Source: Rhodoferax sp. (GTDB taxonomy: Bacteria; Pseudomonadota; Gammaproteobacteria; Burkholderiales; Burkholderiaceae_C). Taken from it: a DNA stretch of 9,604 nucleotides. A program made the translations under genes and the position numbers. Under the pieces are notes generated by a model that worked only from the letters and a program-made list of their open reading frames with translations, searched no databases and was not told where the DNA came from. Every line of letters starts with the position of its first letter. Position 1 is the stretch's first letter. The DNA lies in contig JAURGS010000086.1 of assembly GCA_030833685.1 (NCBI GenBank), positions 1 to 9,604 on the forward strand. Reading direction: 5' to 3'. This document shows, in pieces, positions 1 through 5,676 of the stretch.

Positions 1-620
1 ATGACCCGGCTATCCGTGCCAGGCGTCAGAACAGAGCCCGGGCAGACCGCGTTGCTGGTAATGCCATCAGCCGCCGTTTCGGCCGCCACTGCCCGGGTCA
101 GGCCGATGAGGGCTGTCTTGGTGGTCACATAGTCGATGCGATTCGCTGTGCCCCTGAGGCCGTAGACCGAGGTCATCTGGATCAATCGGCCCCACCGCTG
201 GTTTTTCATCGCGGGCAGCACGCGCTGAATCAGGCCGAAGGCCGCGCTCAGGTTGACCGCAAGCGCTTGTTGCCAATCATGGAAAGGCAGCTGCTCAATG
301 GGGCCGAAATGCCGTACTACCGCATTGTTGACGAGGATGTCAGGCGAAGCAGTAAGGCGGGTAACGGCGTCGTAGAGCTGTTCTACCCCAGAGAGAGTCG
401 AGAGGTCGCTGCGGCAATAATGCACCTGGACACCGTGCCGGGCACTGAGCGATTCGCAAACCGCAGACATGGCCGCCTCGGCCTCGAGCCCGTGCAGAAC
501 CACATCGCTGCCAGCTTCGGCCAGTCCGCTGGCCATTGCCAGCCCCAAGCCATCGGTCGATCCGGTGACCAGGGCGTGTCTTCCCTGCAGGGGTCGCTGC
601 CAGGTCGCAGGCGCTGTCAT
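1..620 (-). CDS. SDR-family oxidoreductase, 3-hydroxybutyrate dehydrogenase-like (C-terminus off the left edge)
   Basis: NAD(P)-dependent cytoplasmic dehydrogenase of the classical short-chain (SDR) family; 206 codons are visible from the ATG at 620, and the frame is still open at base 1. The cofactor motif TGSTDGLG is at residues 19-26. The catalytic set is S151, Y164 and K168 (YVTTK), followed by the PGSVLTP segment near residues 190-196. Overall pattern (HGVQVHY, DLS, LAVNLSAAF, WGRLIQMTSVYG, ITSNAVCPG) resembles bacterial D-3-hydroxybutyrate dehydrogenases, about 260 residues long, so roughly 50 residues are missing. The usual NNAG motif reads NNAV (98-101), an oddity in the cofactor-side loop. 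It starts 6 nt after the stop of the Bug gene and is the third gene of the MBL-Bug-SDR operon; its ribosome-binding site is poor, so coupling to the upstream gene is likely. The family is certain; the substrate is inferred and could be another beta-hydroxyacid. Confidence 0.9.
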   Translation of the reverse strand, partial: MTAPATWQRPLQGRHALVTGSTDGLGLAMASGLAEAGSDVVLHGLEAEAAMSAVCESLSARHGVQVHYCRSDLSTLSGVEQLYDAVTRLTASPDILVNNAVVRHFGPIEQLPFHDWQQALAVNLSAAFGLIQRVLPAMKNQRWGRLIQMTSVYGLRGTANRIDYVTTKTALIGLTRAVAAETAADGITSNAVCPGSVLTPGTDSRV

Positions 621-626
621 GGGGCT

Positions 627-1598
627 TCAGTCGGCGGTGAGGTTCTTTTCTCGCACAATCCGATCCCACTTGTTGAATTCGTTGCGCAGGAATTGCTGAG
701 CCTGGGTGCGGCTGTTGGCCAGTACGCTCAGGCCATCGCGATCGAGCACCTGTCGCATGGCGTCGGTGCGCAAGGCCTGTGCGCAGGCCTCATTGAGACG
801 GTCGAGCACGGCAGTGGGCGTGCCCGCCGGCGCTGCCAGGATGAACCAATTCAGGGCTTCAAAGCCGGCAAAGGTTTCGGCCACGGTTGGCACCTGGGGC
901 AAGGTGGACATTCGACGTGCGCCGGTGCTGGCCAGCACCTTCAGTCGCCCGCTGTTGACGTGCACCATCGATGACCCGGGGTTGTCGAACATCAGATCCA
1001 CCCGCCCGGCAATCAGGTCGGTGAATGCTGCACCGGCGCCCTTGTAGGGGACCTTCGTGACATTGACCTGTGCTGTGGCGGTCAGTAGTTCGGTGGCTAG
1101 TCGCTGAATACCGCTGCTGCCGGGCAGGGCAAAGTTGATCGGCACATTGTTACGTGCCATCTGCAGCACCTCGGCAAAACTGTTGGCCTTGAACCCAACT
1201 GGGGCTACCAGGACCTGTGGTGTGGCGGCCAGAATGGTGACAGGCTCGAAGTCCTTGAAGATGTCATATGGCAGTTTGGGTACAAAAGACGGCGTAGTTC
1301 CGAAGGCGGCTGAGCTGATGAGCAGTGAGCTGCCATCGGAGGCTGACTTTGCGACCTCTGCTGTGCCGATCTGGCCTGTGGCGCTGGCCTTGTTTTCGAC
1401 CACCACCGTACGGTTGAGGGCCTTGCCCAGTTCGATCGCGAAAGGCCGTGCCAAGGCGTCCACGCCGCCCCCAGCAGCGAACGGCACGACCAGTCGGATG
1501 GTGCGCTCGGGCAGGTTCTGTGCGCCCAGCCAGCCAGAGGCCGACAGCCCCGCACTGCCTGCAGCCATGTTCGCGAGTACTTGGCGTCTATTGATCAT
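627..1598 (-). CDS. Bug/TctC-family tripartite tricarboxylate transporter solute-binding protein
   Basis: Periplasmic binding protein of the Bug (TctC) family, 323 residues, normal for the family. These proteins bind carboxylates or small amides and deliver them to a TctAB permease, or act in sensing. The N-terminus has an NRR-QVLA twin-arginine-like start followed by a small-residue segment ending near LGAQ (residue 27), consistent with a signal peptide, possibly Tat-dependent. Family landmarks: VPFAAGGGVDALA (38-50), the ligand-loop segment PGSSG (159-163), YKGAGAAFTDLIAGRVD (185-201), and STGARR with LPQVPTVAE (224-241). The start is fixed by a strong AAGGAG at 1606-1611, 7 nt upstream of the ATG. 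The ATG overlaps the lactonase stop by 4 nt (ATGA), so the two are translationally coupled. No TctA/TctB membrane genes are in the window, so the permease partner, if any, is elsewhere. The ligand is unknown. Confidence 0.95.
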   Translation of the reverse strand: MINRRQVLANMAAGSAGLSASGWLGAQNLPERTIRLVVPFAAGGGVDALARPFAIELGKALNRTVVVENKASATGQIGTAEVAKSASDGSSLLISSAAFGTTPSFVPKLPYDIFKDFEPVTILAATPQVLVAPVGFKANSFAEVLQMARNNVPINFALPGSSGIQRLATELLTATAQVNVTKVPYKGAGAAFTDLIAGRVDLMFDNPGSSMVHVNSGRLKVLASTGARRMSTLPQVPTVAETFAGFEALNWFILAAPAGTPTAVLDRLNEACAQALRTDAMRQVLDRDGLSVLANSRTQAQQFLRNEFNKWDRIVREKNLTAD

Positions 1599-2431
1599 GA
1601 ACGAGCTCCTTGTGTGTGCAATTCAACTTGTTTGGTACTGGGCTCGACATCGAGTCGAACCACGATTCCTTTTAGTTCGGGGGTAGGGGCAGGATAGAAA
1701 TCCATCACCTGTGGGTCGTGACCGGGGATCACATGGTCGGGTGAAGCGGCCAGTTCGTGCATGGTGCGGTAACCATTGAGCATGTCGCCCAGGTTAAATA
1801 CCAGGGTGAAATATCGCTTGCTGCGCATATGCTCATAGTAATGACTGGCATCCGAAGCCAGGACTACCCAGCCGCGCTGTGTCATCACCCGTACGCACTG
1901 CAAGCCGTCGGTGTGACCACCAATGCGATGAATCGAAATGCCGGGCGCGAGTTCCTTGTCACCGTTGTGGAAGGTGACGCGGTCTTTATAGACCAGTCGT
2001 ACCATGCCCACAACTTCCTCGACTTCATAGCTATGGTTCATGTGGCTGTTACACATGTGGCGGCCGGTAGCAAAACTCAGCTCGGCATCTTGCAGATGGA
2101 AGCGGGCTTGTGGGAAATCATCGAATGTGCCAACGTGGTCGTAATGCAGGTGCGTCAGGATGACGTCTTTGACCTGGCTGGCATCGACTCCGAGCAGCGC
2201 CAACGCATCCTTGGGTCTGCGAAGATACTCGCGCTTACGCTTGATGGCCATCTCTGGGTGAAAACCCGTATCGATTACGAAGGTGCGGTTCTCATTTCGA
2301 ATGACCCAGACGAAATAGTCCATGGGCATGGGCGCGTCGTGCGGATCGCCCCCAACAAAATGGTCACGACGTTGTGCTTCGCGGGTGGCGTAGCGAAGGG
2401 CAAATACCTCATAAGTTTCGGGCTGCGTCAT
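1595..2431 (-). CDS. Metallo-beta-lactamase-fold hydrolase, N-acyl homoserine lactonase-like
   Basis: 278-residue dinuclear zinc hydrolase of the MBL superfamily. The full ligand set is visible: H94-x-H96-x-D98-H99 (HLHYDH), then H173 (GGHTDG), D194 (ASDASHYYEH) and H238 (IPGHDP). This arrangement, plus the MDYFVWVIRN and VIDTGFHPE strands at 37-60, is typical of the AHL-lactonase-like subgroup that opens lactone rings. Many members of this subgroup in Burkholderiales sit in catabolic operons rather than quorum-quenching loci, and the neighbours here (Bug protein, hydroxyacid-type SDR) favour lactone or ester opening in catabolism; that is inference. There is no signal peptide, so it is cytoplasmic. 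The ATG at 2431 has a weak GAGAAG upstream. It is the first gene of the minus-strand operon and is transcribed divergently from the SDR at 2784. AHL hydrolysis cannot be excluded. Confidence 0.92.
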   Translation of the reverse strand: MTQPETYEVFALRYATREAQRRDHFVGGDPHDAPMPMDYFVWVIRNENRTFVIDTGFHPEMAIKRKREYLRRPKDALALLGVDASQVKDVILTHLHYDHVGTFDDFPQARFHLQDAELSFATGRHMCNSHMNHSYEVEEVVGMVRLVYKDRVTFHNGDKELAPGISIHRIGGHTDGLQCVRVMTQRGWVVLASDASHYYEHMRSKRYFTLVFNLGDMLNGYRTMHELAASPDHVIPGHDPQVMDFYPAPTPELKGIVVRLDVEPSTKQVELHTQGARS

Positions 2432-2783
2432 GGTCTTCTCGTCTACTTCGGTTTAGGTATTCACTGCAGAGTATCTTCATCTGGGGGACTTTCGCCAAGA
2501 GCTATATCGGAGTCGAACAGTCTGATATGCGGAAAGTCATATTAATGCTTAATGCAACAAAGCTTAGCATTTGGCTCAATGAGAACAGGAAAATCCTTTC
2601 AGGTTTATCCGGTCCGGTATTTTCTGGAGACTAAGCTTTGCATCATCAATCCGATCGAGGCCCGCATGACACGAGCCTGAATGAGACGTTGCCTCTGGCG
2701 CTTCGCATAGCCGCTCAGCTTGCATCGTTCTCATCAGCCCCGCTTTCTGCCTGACCCCAGCAAGACATCCCTGGAGCAAACAG
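2432..2783. promoter_or_regulatory. Divergent intergenic control region between MBL operon and SDR operon
   Basis: 352 bp without a credible gene; small ORFs here are weak. It must hold promoters for both operons. Visible elements: an ATATG-N8-CATAT dyad (2525-2542) lying in a motif shared with the LysR/HIBADH control region; an AATGCT-N16-AGCATT dyad (2544-2549 and 2566-2571); and a 10-bp perfect inverted repeat CAAAGCTTAG / CTAAGCTTTG (2558-2567 and 2631-2640). A minus-strand -10-like TAATAT lies at 2544-2539, with no good -35, as expected for an activated promoter. The plus-strand gene would have a long leader; its SD GGAG is at 2773-2776. The base composition of 2500-2580 is AT-richer than the coding DNA around it. 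Confidence 0.7.
2523..2540. promoter_or_regulatory. Candidate regulator binding site (copy 1 of shared TGATATGC-N7-CAT motif)
   Basis: TGATATGCGGAAAGTCAT matches TGATATGCCTAAATACAT at 5601-5618 in 14 of 18 positions, including an identical first 8 bases, a central AAA and the terminal CAT. This copy also contains the perfect dyad ATATG-N8-CATAT. TGATATGC was noticed only at these two places in the window, both in divergent promoter regions. Binding by the LysR protein encoded at 4555-5529 is inferred from position only. Confidence 0.45.
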
Positions 2784-3599
2784 ATGAATGAAAAGTCTTT
2801 GGTCGTGGTGACGGGGGCCGCACGCGGTATCGGCGAGGCCACCGTACGGAAATTCGCGTCGATGGGGCATTCGGTGGCAGCCCTGGATGTCAACCGCGAG
2901 CGCGGCGAGGCCCTGGCCAGCGAGTTGCAGACTGCGGGCCAGCAGGTCGTGTTTCATGCCTGCGATGTAGCCGATGCAGACGCGGTCGATGACCTGGCCG
3001 CCAGGGTGCAGCGAGACCTAGGATCTCCCTCGGTGCTGGTGACCTCCGCGGCCCTGATTCCCAATACCGAGTCCATTATGGAAATGGACCTGGGTGCGCA
3101 TGACCGCATGTGGCGGGTCAATTACCACGGCACGGTGCATGCCTGCCGCAGTTTCGGCCGTCAAATGGTGGCTGCTGGCCGAGGTGGTTCGATCGTCACC
3201 CTCGGGTCGATCAACAGCGTATTGCCTATGCCGCTGCCTGCCTATAACCCGGGCAAGGCGGCCATCGCCCGATTGACACAGTTGCTGGCGGCCGAACTGG
3301 GCCGTCATCACATTCGGGTCAACAGTGTGGGGCCTACGTATGTGATGACCCCCGAACTGCAGGCTCGTATCGATTCCGGACAACGCGACTTAGCCAAGAT
3401 GATGAAAGTGCACGCACTCGACATCTTGCCGACTCCGGCTGACGTCGCCGAAGCAATTGCCTTTTTGTCCTCGCCTGCAGCCCGTGCTATCACGGGCATC
3501 CTTATGCCGGTCGATTCTGGCTGGACAGCCAGTGCAACCTATATGACTTATTCAGGCGGTGTTCCATGGGAGAGCGATACCGGTTCGCCCACGGCTTGA
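2784..3599 (+). CDS. Classical SDR-family NAD(P)-dependent dehydrogenase
   Basis: 271-residue cytoplasmic oxidoreductase. Rossmann motif TGAARGIG is at 10-17; the acidic D35 at the end of beta-2 (ALDVNRERG) suggests NAD rather than NADP. DV is at 61-62 (ACDVAD). The active-site set is N113, S142 (GSINS), Y154 and K158 (YNPGK), so the enzyme looks catalytically competent. The NNAG position reads TSAA (87-90), an unusual variant. The C-terminus ends VDSGWTASATYMTYSGG plus about 13 further residues, longer than a standard 250-residue SDR and able to contribute to the substrate pocket or dimer contact. The ATG at 2784 is supported by GGAG at 2773-2776. It is the first gene of the plus-strand SDR-NIPSNAP-cupin operon, divergent from the lactonase operon. 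The substrate is probably a secondary alcohol or hydroxyacid intermediate; I cannot name it. Confidence 0.93.
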   Translation: MNEKSLVVVTGAARGIGEATVRKFASMGHSVAALDVNRERGEALASELQTAGQQVVFHACDVADADAVDDLAARVQRDLGSPSVLVTSAALIPNTESIMEMDLGAHDRMWRVNYHGTVHACRSFGRQMVAAGRGGSIVTLGSINSVLPMPLPAYNPGKAAIARLTQLLAAELGRHHIRVNSVGPTYVMTPELQARIDSGQRDLAKMMKVHALDILPTPADVAEAIAFLSSPAARAITGILMPVDSGWTASATYMTYSGGVPWESDTGSPTA

Positions 3600-3656
3600 T
3601 TTCAGGCCGACATCAACCATCAGCAAATTGACATCCACTCAGAAAGAGAAAACACA

Positions 3657-3989
3657 ATGATTATCGAAATGCGCGTCTACGAATGTGCCCCGGGTCGCCT
3701 GCCGGCTCTGCAGGAGCGATTTGCCAAGCACACGCTGGGCTTTTTCAAGAAATACGGGATTGAGCCTGTGGGCTTCTGGACCACGGTGGTAGGCCGCAAC
3801 AACCATGAGTTGACATATCTTCTCAAATGGAAAGACATGGCCGACCGAGAAGCCAAGTGGAATGCCTTTCAGGCCGACCCCGAGTGGATCGCGCGACGCA
3901 CCGAAAGCGAGGCTGAAAAGCCGATCGTGGCACGTGTGGAAAACCAGTTTCTCGCGCCTGCCGCGTTTTTTCCTGGGCTGGCGCCGTGA
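3657..3989 (+). CDS. NIPSNAP-family protein
   Basis: 110-residue cytoplasmic protein with the NIPSNAP pattern, a dimeric alpha/beta-barrel (ferredoxin-like) fold: the opening strand MIIEMRVYECAPGRLPALQERF, a helix to KHTLGFFKKYGIEPVGFWTTVVG (24-46), then ELTYLLKWKDMADREAKWNAF (51-71) and the closing DPEWIARRTESE. Single-domain bacterial NIPSNAPs of about 100-110 residues are frequent in catabolic operons of Burkholderiales, but their biochemical role is not established. The ATG at 3657 follows an AGAAAGAG purine tract at 3641-3648 and lies 57 nt after the SDR stop. Its stop is overlapped (GTGA) by the GTG of a short HIBADH-like remnant frame. The family call is confident; a role in a small-molecule isomerisation or decarboxylation step is a guess from the neighbourhood. 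Confidence 0.9.
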   Translation: MIIEMRVYECAPGRLPALQERFAKHTLGFFKKYGIEPVGFWTTVVGRNNHELTYLLKWKDMADREAKWNAFQADPEWIARRTESEAEKPIVARVENQFLAPAAFFPGLAP

Positions 3990-4108
3990 GAAACATAAAA
4001 AGCAAACTGATAGTGTTTGTCGGGCTGGGCAACATGGGTGGCCGCATCGCACGGCGCCTTGTGGATGCTATCGGCGATGTGTCGGGTGGCGTTCGTTTGA
4101 AGTCGTAA
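3986..4108 (+). pseudogene. Remnant of a 3-hydroxyisobutyrate dehydrogenase-like gene (N-terminal NAD-binding motif only)
   Basis: A 40-codon frame opens with GTG, overlapping the NIPSNAP stop by 4 nt (GTGA), and closes at TAA 4106-4108, 16 nt before the cupin ATG. Residues 10-27 read VFVGLGNMGGRIARRLVD, the beta-alpha-beta nose of the HIBADH family (GxGxxG = GLGNMG, 13-18). The intact paralog at 5677 has GFVGLGNMGGPMGTRLMQA at the same place, and the DNA is recognisably similar there. After residue about 28 the match stops; the tail IGDVSGGVRLKS does not continue the Rossmann domain. A full enzyme is about 300 residues, so this cannot be an active dehydrogenase. Best reading: a gene that lost most of its length in a deletion, leaving start and stop. 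Alternatives are a retained small peptide or a chance-preserved coupling cistron. No Shine-Dalgarno sequence is evident. Confidence 0.7.
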
Positions 4109-4124
4109 ACTGAAAGGCAAGAAG

Positions 4125-4514
4125 ATGAAAGTATTTCATGGCAGGGTTGATGGCGTTCTCTCCGAGCAGCGTGGCCCTACATTCACCGGTACCGTGTGGG
4201 CAGACCCGGTTATGCCCGCTACCGACAATGTCGGCATAAACAATGTATTTTTTTCGCCCGGCGCACGTACCTACTGGCACACCCACGAGCAGGGCCAGGT
4301 GCTCAACGTTGTTGCTGGCAAGGGCTGGATCTGTCAGGAAGGACAGGAGCCCCAGCCGATCCGCGCCGGCGATGTAGTCTGGATCGGGCCCAACGAGCGT
4401 CACTGGCACGGGGCGGCCGAAGGCAGCTACATGATCCATATGGCCACATCAATCGGCAAGACGATTTGGGCCGAGGCCGTTTCGGCGCAGGACTATCCGG
4501 GCAGCAAGGGCTGA
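4125..4514 (+). CDS. Small single-domain cupin (Cupin_2 type)
   Basis: 129-residue cytoplasmic beta-barrel protein. Cupin motif 1 begins at G46 (PGARTYWHTHEQGQ) and supplies H52, H54 and Q58, where Q replaces the usual Glu, a variant common in the HTHxxGQ subgroup. Motif 2 begins at G82 and has P89 and H93 with H95 close by (GPNERHWHG). A divalent metal bound by H52/H54/Q58/H93 is expected. Cupins of this subgroup are commonly encoded beside, or fused to, carboxymuconolactone-decarboxylase-family proteins, and a CMD protein is encoded at 6615-7001. They are thought to act on small oxygenated substrates, but roles are mostly undefined. The start at 4125 follows the purine-rich AAAGGCAAGAAG. 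It is the last gene of the SDR-NIPSNAP-cupin operon and converges on the LysR gene, with 40 bp of terminator-like sequence between. Confidence 0.9.
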   Translation: MKVFHGRVDGVLSEQRGPTFTGTVWADPVMPATDNVGINNVFFSPGARTYWHTHEQGQVLNVVAGKGWICQEGQEPQPIRAGDVVWIGPNERHWHGAAEGSYMIHMATSIGKTIWAEAVSAQDYPGSKG

Positions 4515-4518
4515 AATC

Positions 4519-4554
4519 CCTGAAGTTTCAGGTTTTGGTGGACAAAGCCAAAAC
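4519..4554. terminator. Convergent, probably bidirectional terminator between cupin and LysR genes
   Basis: Two adjoining stem-loops fill the 40-bp gap. CCTGA-AGTT-TCAGG (4519-4532, six pairs if the loop closes to GT) runs directly into TTTT, suiting the plus-strand operon. GTTTTGG (4532-4538) pairs with CCAAAAC (4548-4554) around a 9-nt loop and begins immediately after the LysR TAA on the minus strand. The stems share G4532, so they compete in a plus-strand transcript. T-tracts are short, so efficiency is uncertain. Confidence 0.55.
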
Positions 4555-5529
4555 TTAGCGCCGGGGCGAGGGCCGAGTGGAGGAGGCGCTGCTGGTTGAC
4601 TCTTGCGGCGGTGCCCAGCGTCCATCACGTACATGCGACTCAATCAGTTCCTGAAAGATGCGTGTCAAAGCACGAACGGGTTTGGTTGAAGGCCGCTGAT
4701 TGGTGGTGGTAATCACCAGGGATCGGGTGATCGTCGGGTTGACGATGCGCCAGATGCGTACTCGCTTGGCGATCACCAGATCGCGAACGCTTGAGTACGA
4801 AAGGAAGGTGTAGCCCAGGCCGCCCTCGGCCAGCGCCAGCATTGAGTGCATGGCGTCAATCTCGAGCTGCACATTGGGCACGGCCCCGATGCGAGCCATG
4901 GCCTCATCAACCAGGATACGAATGCCATGCGGACGGCTGGGCAGCACCAGCGGTATCTCGGCCAGTTGCGCGGCCCGTATCGGGCCGTTGCCAATGCGGG
5001 CCGGGTCTTTGGTGGAGCCAATCAGAAACAGTTCGTCGCTCAGAATCGGATCGGTCTTAAGTGTGTTGCTTTTGAGATTGGGCGTATCGTACAGAACGGC
5101 GACATCCAGCCGGGCCGCAGTCAACCATTCGAGCACATGGCCGCTGTAGCCCTCCATCACTTTGAGCGAGACGTTCGGGAAGGCACGACGAAACTCCTGG
5201 GCCAGCTCAATCGCCAGCACCGTGGCGATCGACGAGGGCATGCCGATCGTGACTTGGCCTACCGGTGAGGCGCCCATGGCCTGGATGGCCGATTTGGCGC
5301 TGGCCGCAGTGTCGAGCAGGCCACGCGCATATTGTTCGAGAAGCTTACCGCCCTCGCTGAGCACCACGCCTCTCCCGGTGCGATAGAACAACTCGGTGCC
5401 GAGCTCGGCCTCCAGCAATTTGATTTTGCGACTCAGCGCCGGCTGCGTGCTTGACAGCCGGATGGCGGCACGCGAAAACGTGCCAGCTTCGGCCACCGTC
5501 AAAAAAGTCTGGAGTTGGTCTAGTTCCAT
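4555..5529 (-). CDS. LysR-family transcriptional regulator
   Basis: 324-residue LTTR. The N-terminal winged helix-turn-helix begins MELDQLQTFLTVAEAGTFSR, with the recognition helix around residues 27-42 (SSTQPALSRKIKLLE) and the ELGTELFYRTGRGVVLSEGG wing. The inducer-binding domain starts near GQVTIGMPSS (91-100), with GYSGHVLEWLTAARLDVAV (127-145), PLVLPSRPHGIR (193-204) and AEGGLGYTFLS (234-244). I chose the ATG at 5529 because it gives the standard LTTR N-terminus; an upstream in-frame GTG at 5571 would add 14 residues with no family match. Neither has a strong SD. It is divergent from the HIBADH gene at 5677, the usual arrangement in which the LTTR represses itself and controls the neighbouring operon in response to a pathway intermediate. 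The same protein may also act on the 2432-2783 region, where a similar motif occurs. The inducer is unknown. Confidence 0.95.
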   Translation of the reverse strand: MELDQLQTFLTVAEAGTFSRAAIRLSSTQPALSRKIKLLEAELGTELFYRTGRGVVLSEGGKLLEQYARGLLDTAASAKSAIQAMGASPVGQVTIGMPSSIATVLAIELAQEFRRAFPNVSLKVMEGYSGHVLEWLTAARLDVAVLYDTPNLKSNTLKTDPILSDELFLIGSTKDPARIGNGPIRAAQLAEIPLVLPSRPHGIRILVDEAMARIGAVPNVQLEIDAMHSMLALAEGGLGYTFLSYSSVRDLVIAKRVRIWRIVNPTITRSLVITTTNQRPSTKPVRALTRIFQELIESHVRDGRWAPPQESTSSASSTRPSPRR

Positions 5530-5600
5530 GGTGAGGCAAAGGGGGCGCACAACCGCTGATAAGCGTTCCACGCAGGCTCATTATGCGGGAATCGCAGGTG

Positions 5601-5618
5601 TGATATGCCTAAATACAT
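5601..5618. promoter_or_regulatory. Candidate regulator binding site (copy 2 of shared TGATATGC-N7-CAT motif)
   Basis: TGATATGCCTAAATACAT, 14/18 identical to the copy at 2523-2540. It contains ATG-N8-CAT as a short dyad. It lies 42 nt upstream of the TAATAT -10 candidate, counted start to start. At the same 42-nt offset from copy 1 there is TAGCAT (2565-2570), a 4/6 match to the -10 consensus, which weakly supports a common promoter layout. Confidence 0.45.
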
Positions 5619-5648
5619 CGATCAAATTGCACATGGCAAGGCTAATAT

Positions 5649-5663
5649 CTGATTTCAAATCAG
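5649..5663. promoter_or_regulatory. T-N11-A palindrome, candidate LysR operator
   Basis: CTGATTTCAAATCAG is a perfect 7-bp inverted repeat around one central base and fits the LTTR consensus T-N11-A exactly (T5650 and A5662). It lies between the LysR and HIBADH genes, just downstream of the TAATAT candidate and 2 nt before the SD GGAG. Its position at or after the likely start site suggests repression or roadblocking rather than activation of the HIBADH operon, or it may serve a different start site. Confidence 0.6.
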
Positions 5664-5676
5664 TGGAGATATTCTT

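Larger units (their letters stand above)
5530..5676. promoter_or_regulatory. LysR/HIBADH divergent control region
   Basis: 147 bp between the two start codons. It holds the shared 18-nt motif (5601-5618), a plus-strand -10-like TAATAT (5643-5648) with no good -35 at 17 bp spacing, a T-N11-A palindrome (5649-5663), and the SD GGAG (5665-5668) for the ATG at 5677. With that -10 the transcript would start near 5655, giving a leader of about 20 nt. The shared motif would then be centred near -45, a normal activator position. Promoter positions are inferred from sequence alone. Confidence 0.6.

Noticed and set aside
267..974. 235-codon plus-strand open frame opposite the SDR and Bug genes
   Set aside because: It runs antisense across two real genes and their junction, and its composition is that of a GC-rich shadow frame.
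1135..1686. 183-codon plus-strand frame opposite the Bug gene
   Set aside because: Antisense shadow; it spans the Bug signal-peptide end and the lactonase 3' end, with no recognisable domain.
1757..2545. 262-codon plus-strand open frame opposite the lactonase gene
   Set aside because: It is the antisense shadow of a gene with a complete zinc-ligand set; its translation matches no family and it has no ribosome-binding site.
2589..2624. GAAAAT/ATTTTC dyad with CCGGTCCGG in the loop, considered as a riboswitch or terminator
   Set aside because: Only six AT-rich pairs with a 24-nt loop and no T-tract; no known riboswitch core recognised.
2576..2893. 105-codon minus-strand frame in the divergent control region
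   Set aside because: It overlaps the SDR start on the opposite strand, lies where promoters must be, and shows no domain.
5530..5571. Upstream GTG start for LysR adding 14 residues
   Set aside because: LTTRs normally begin directly before the HTH with a sequence like MELDQLQTFL; the extension has no family match and would eat into the divergent control region.
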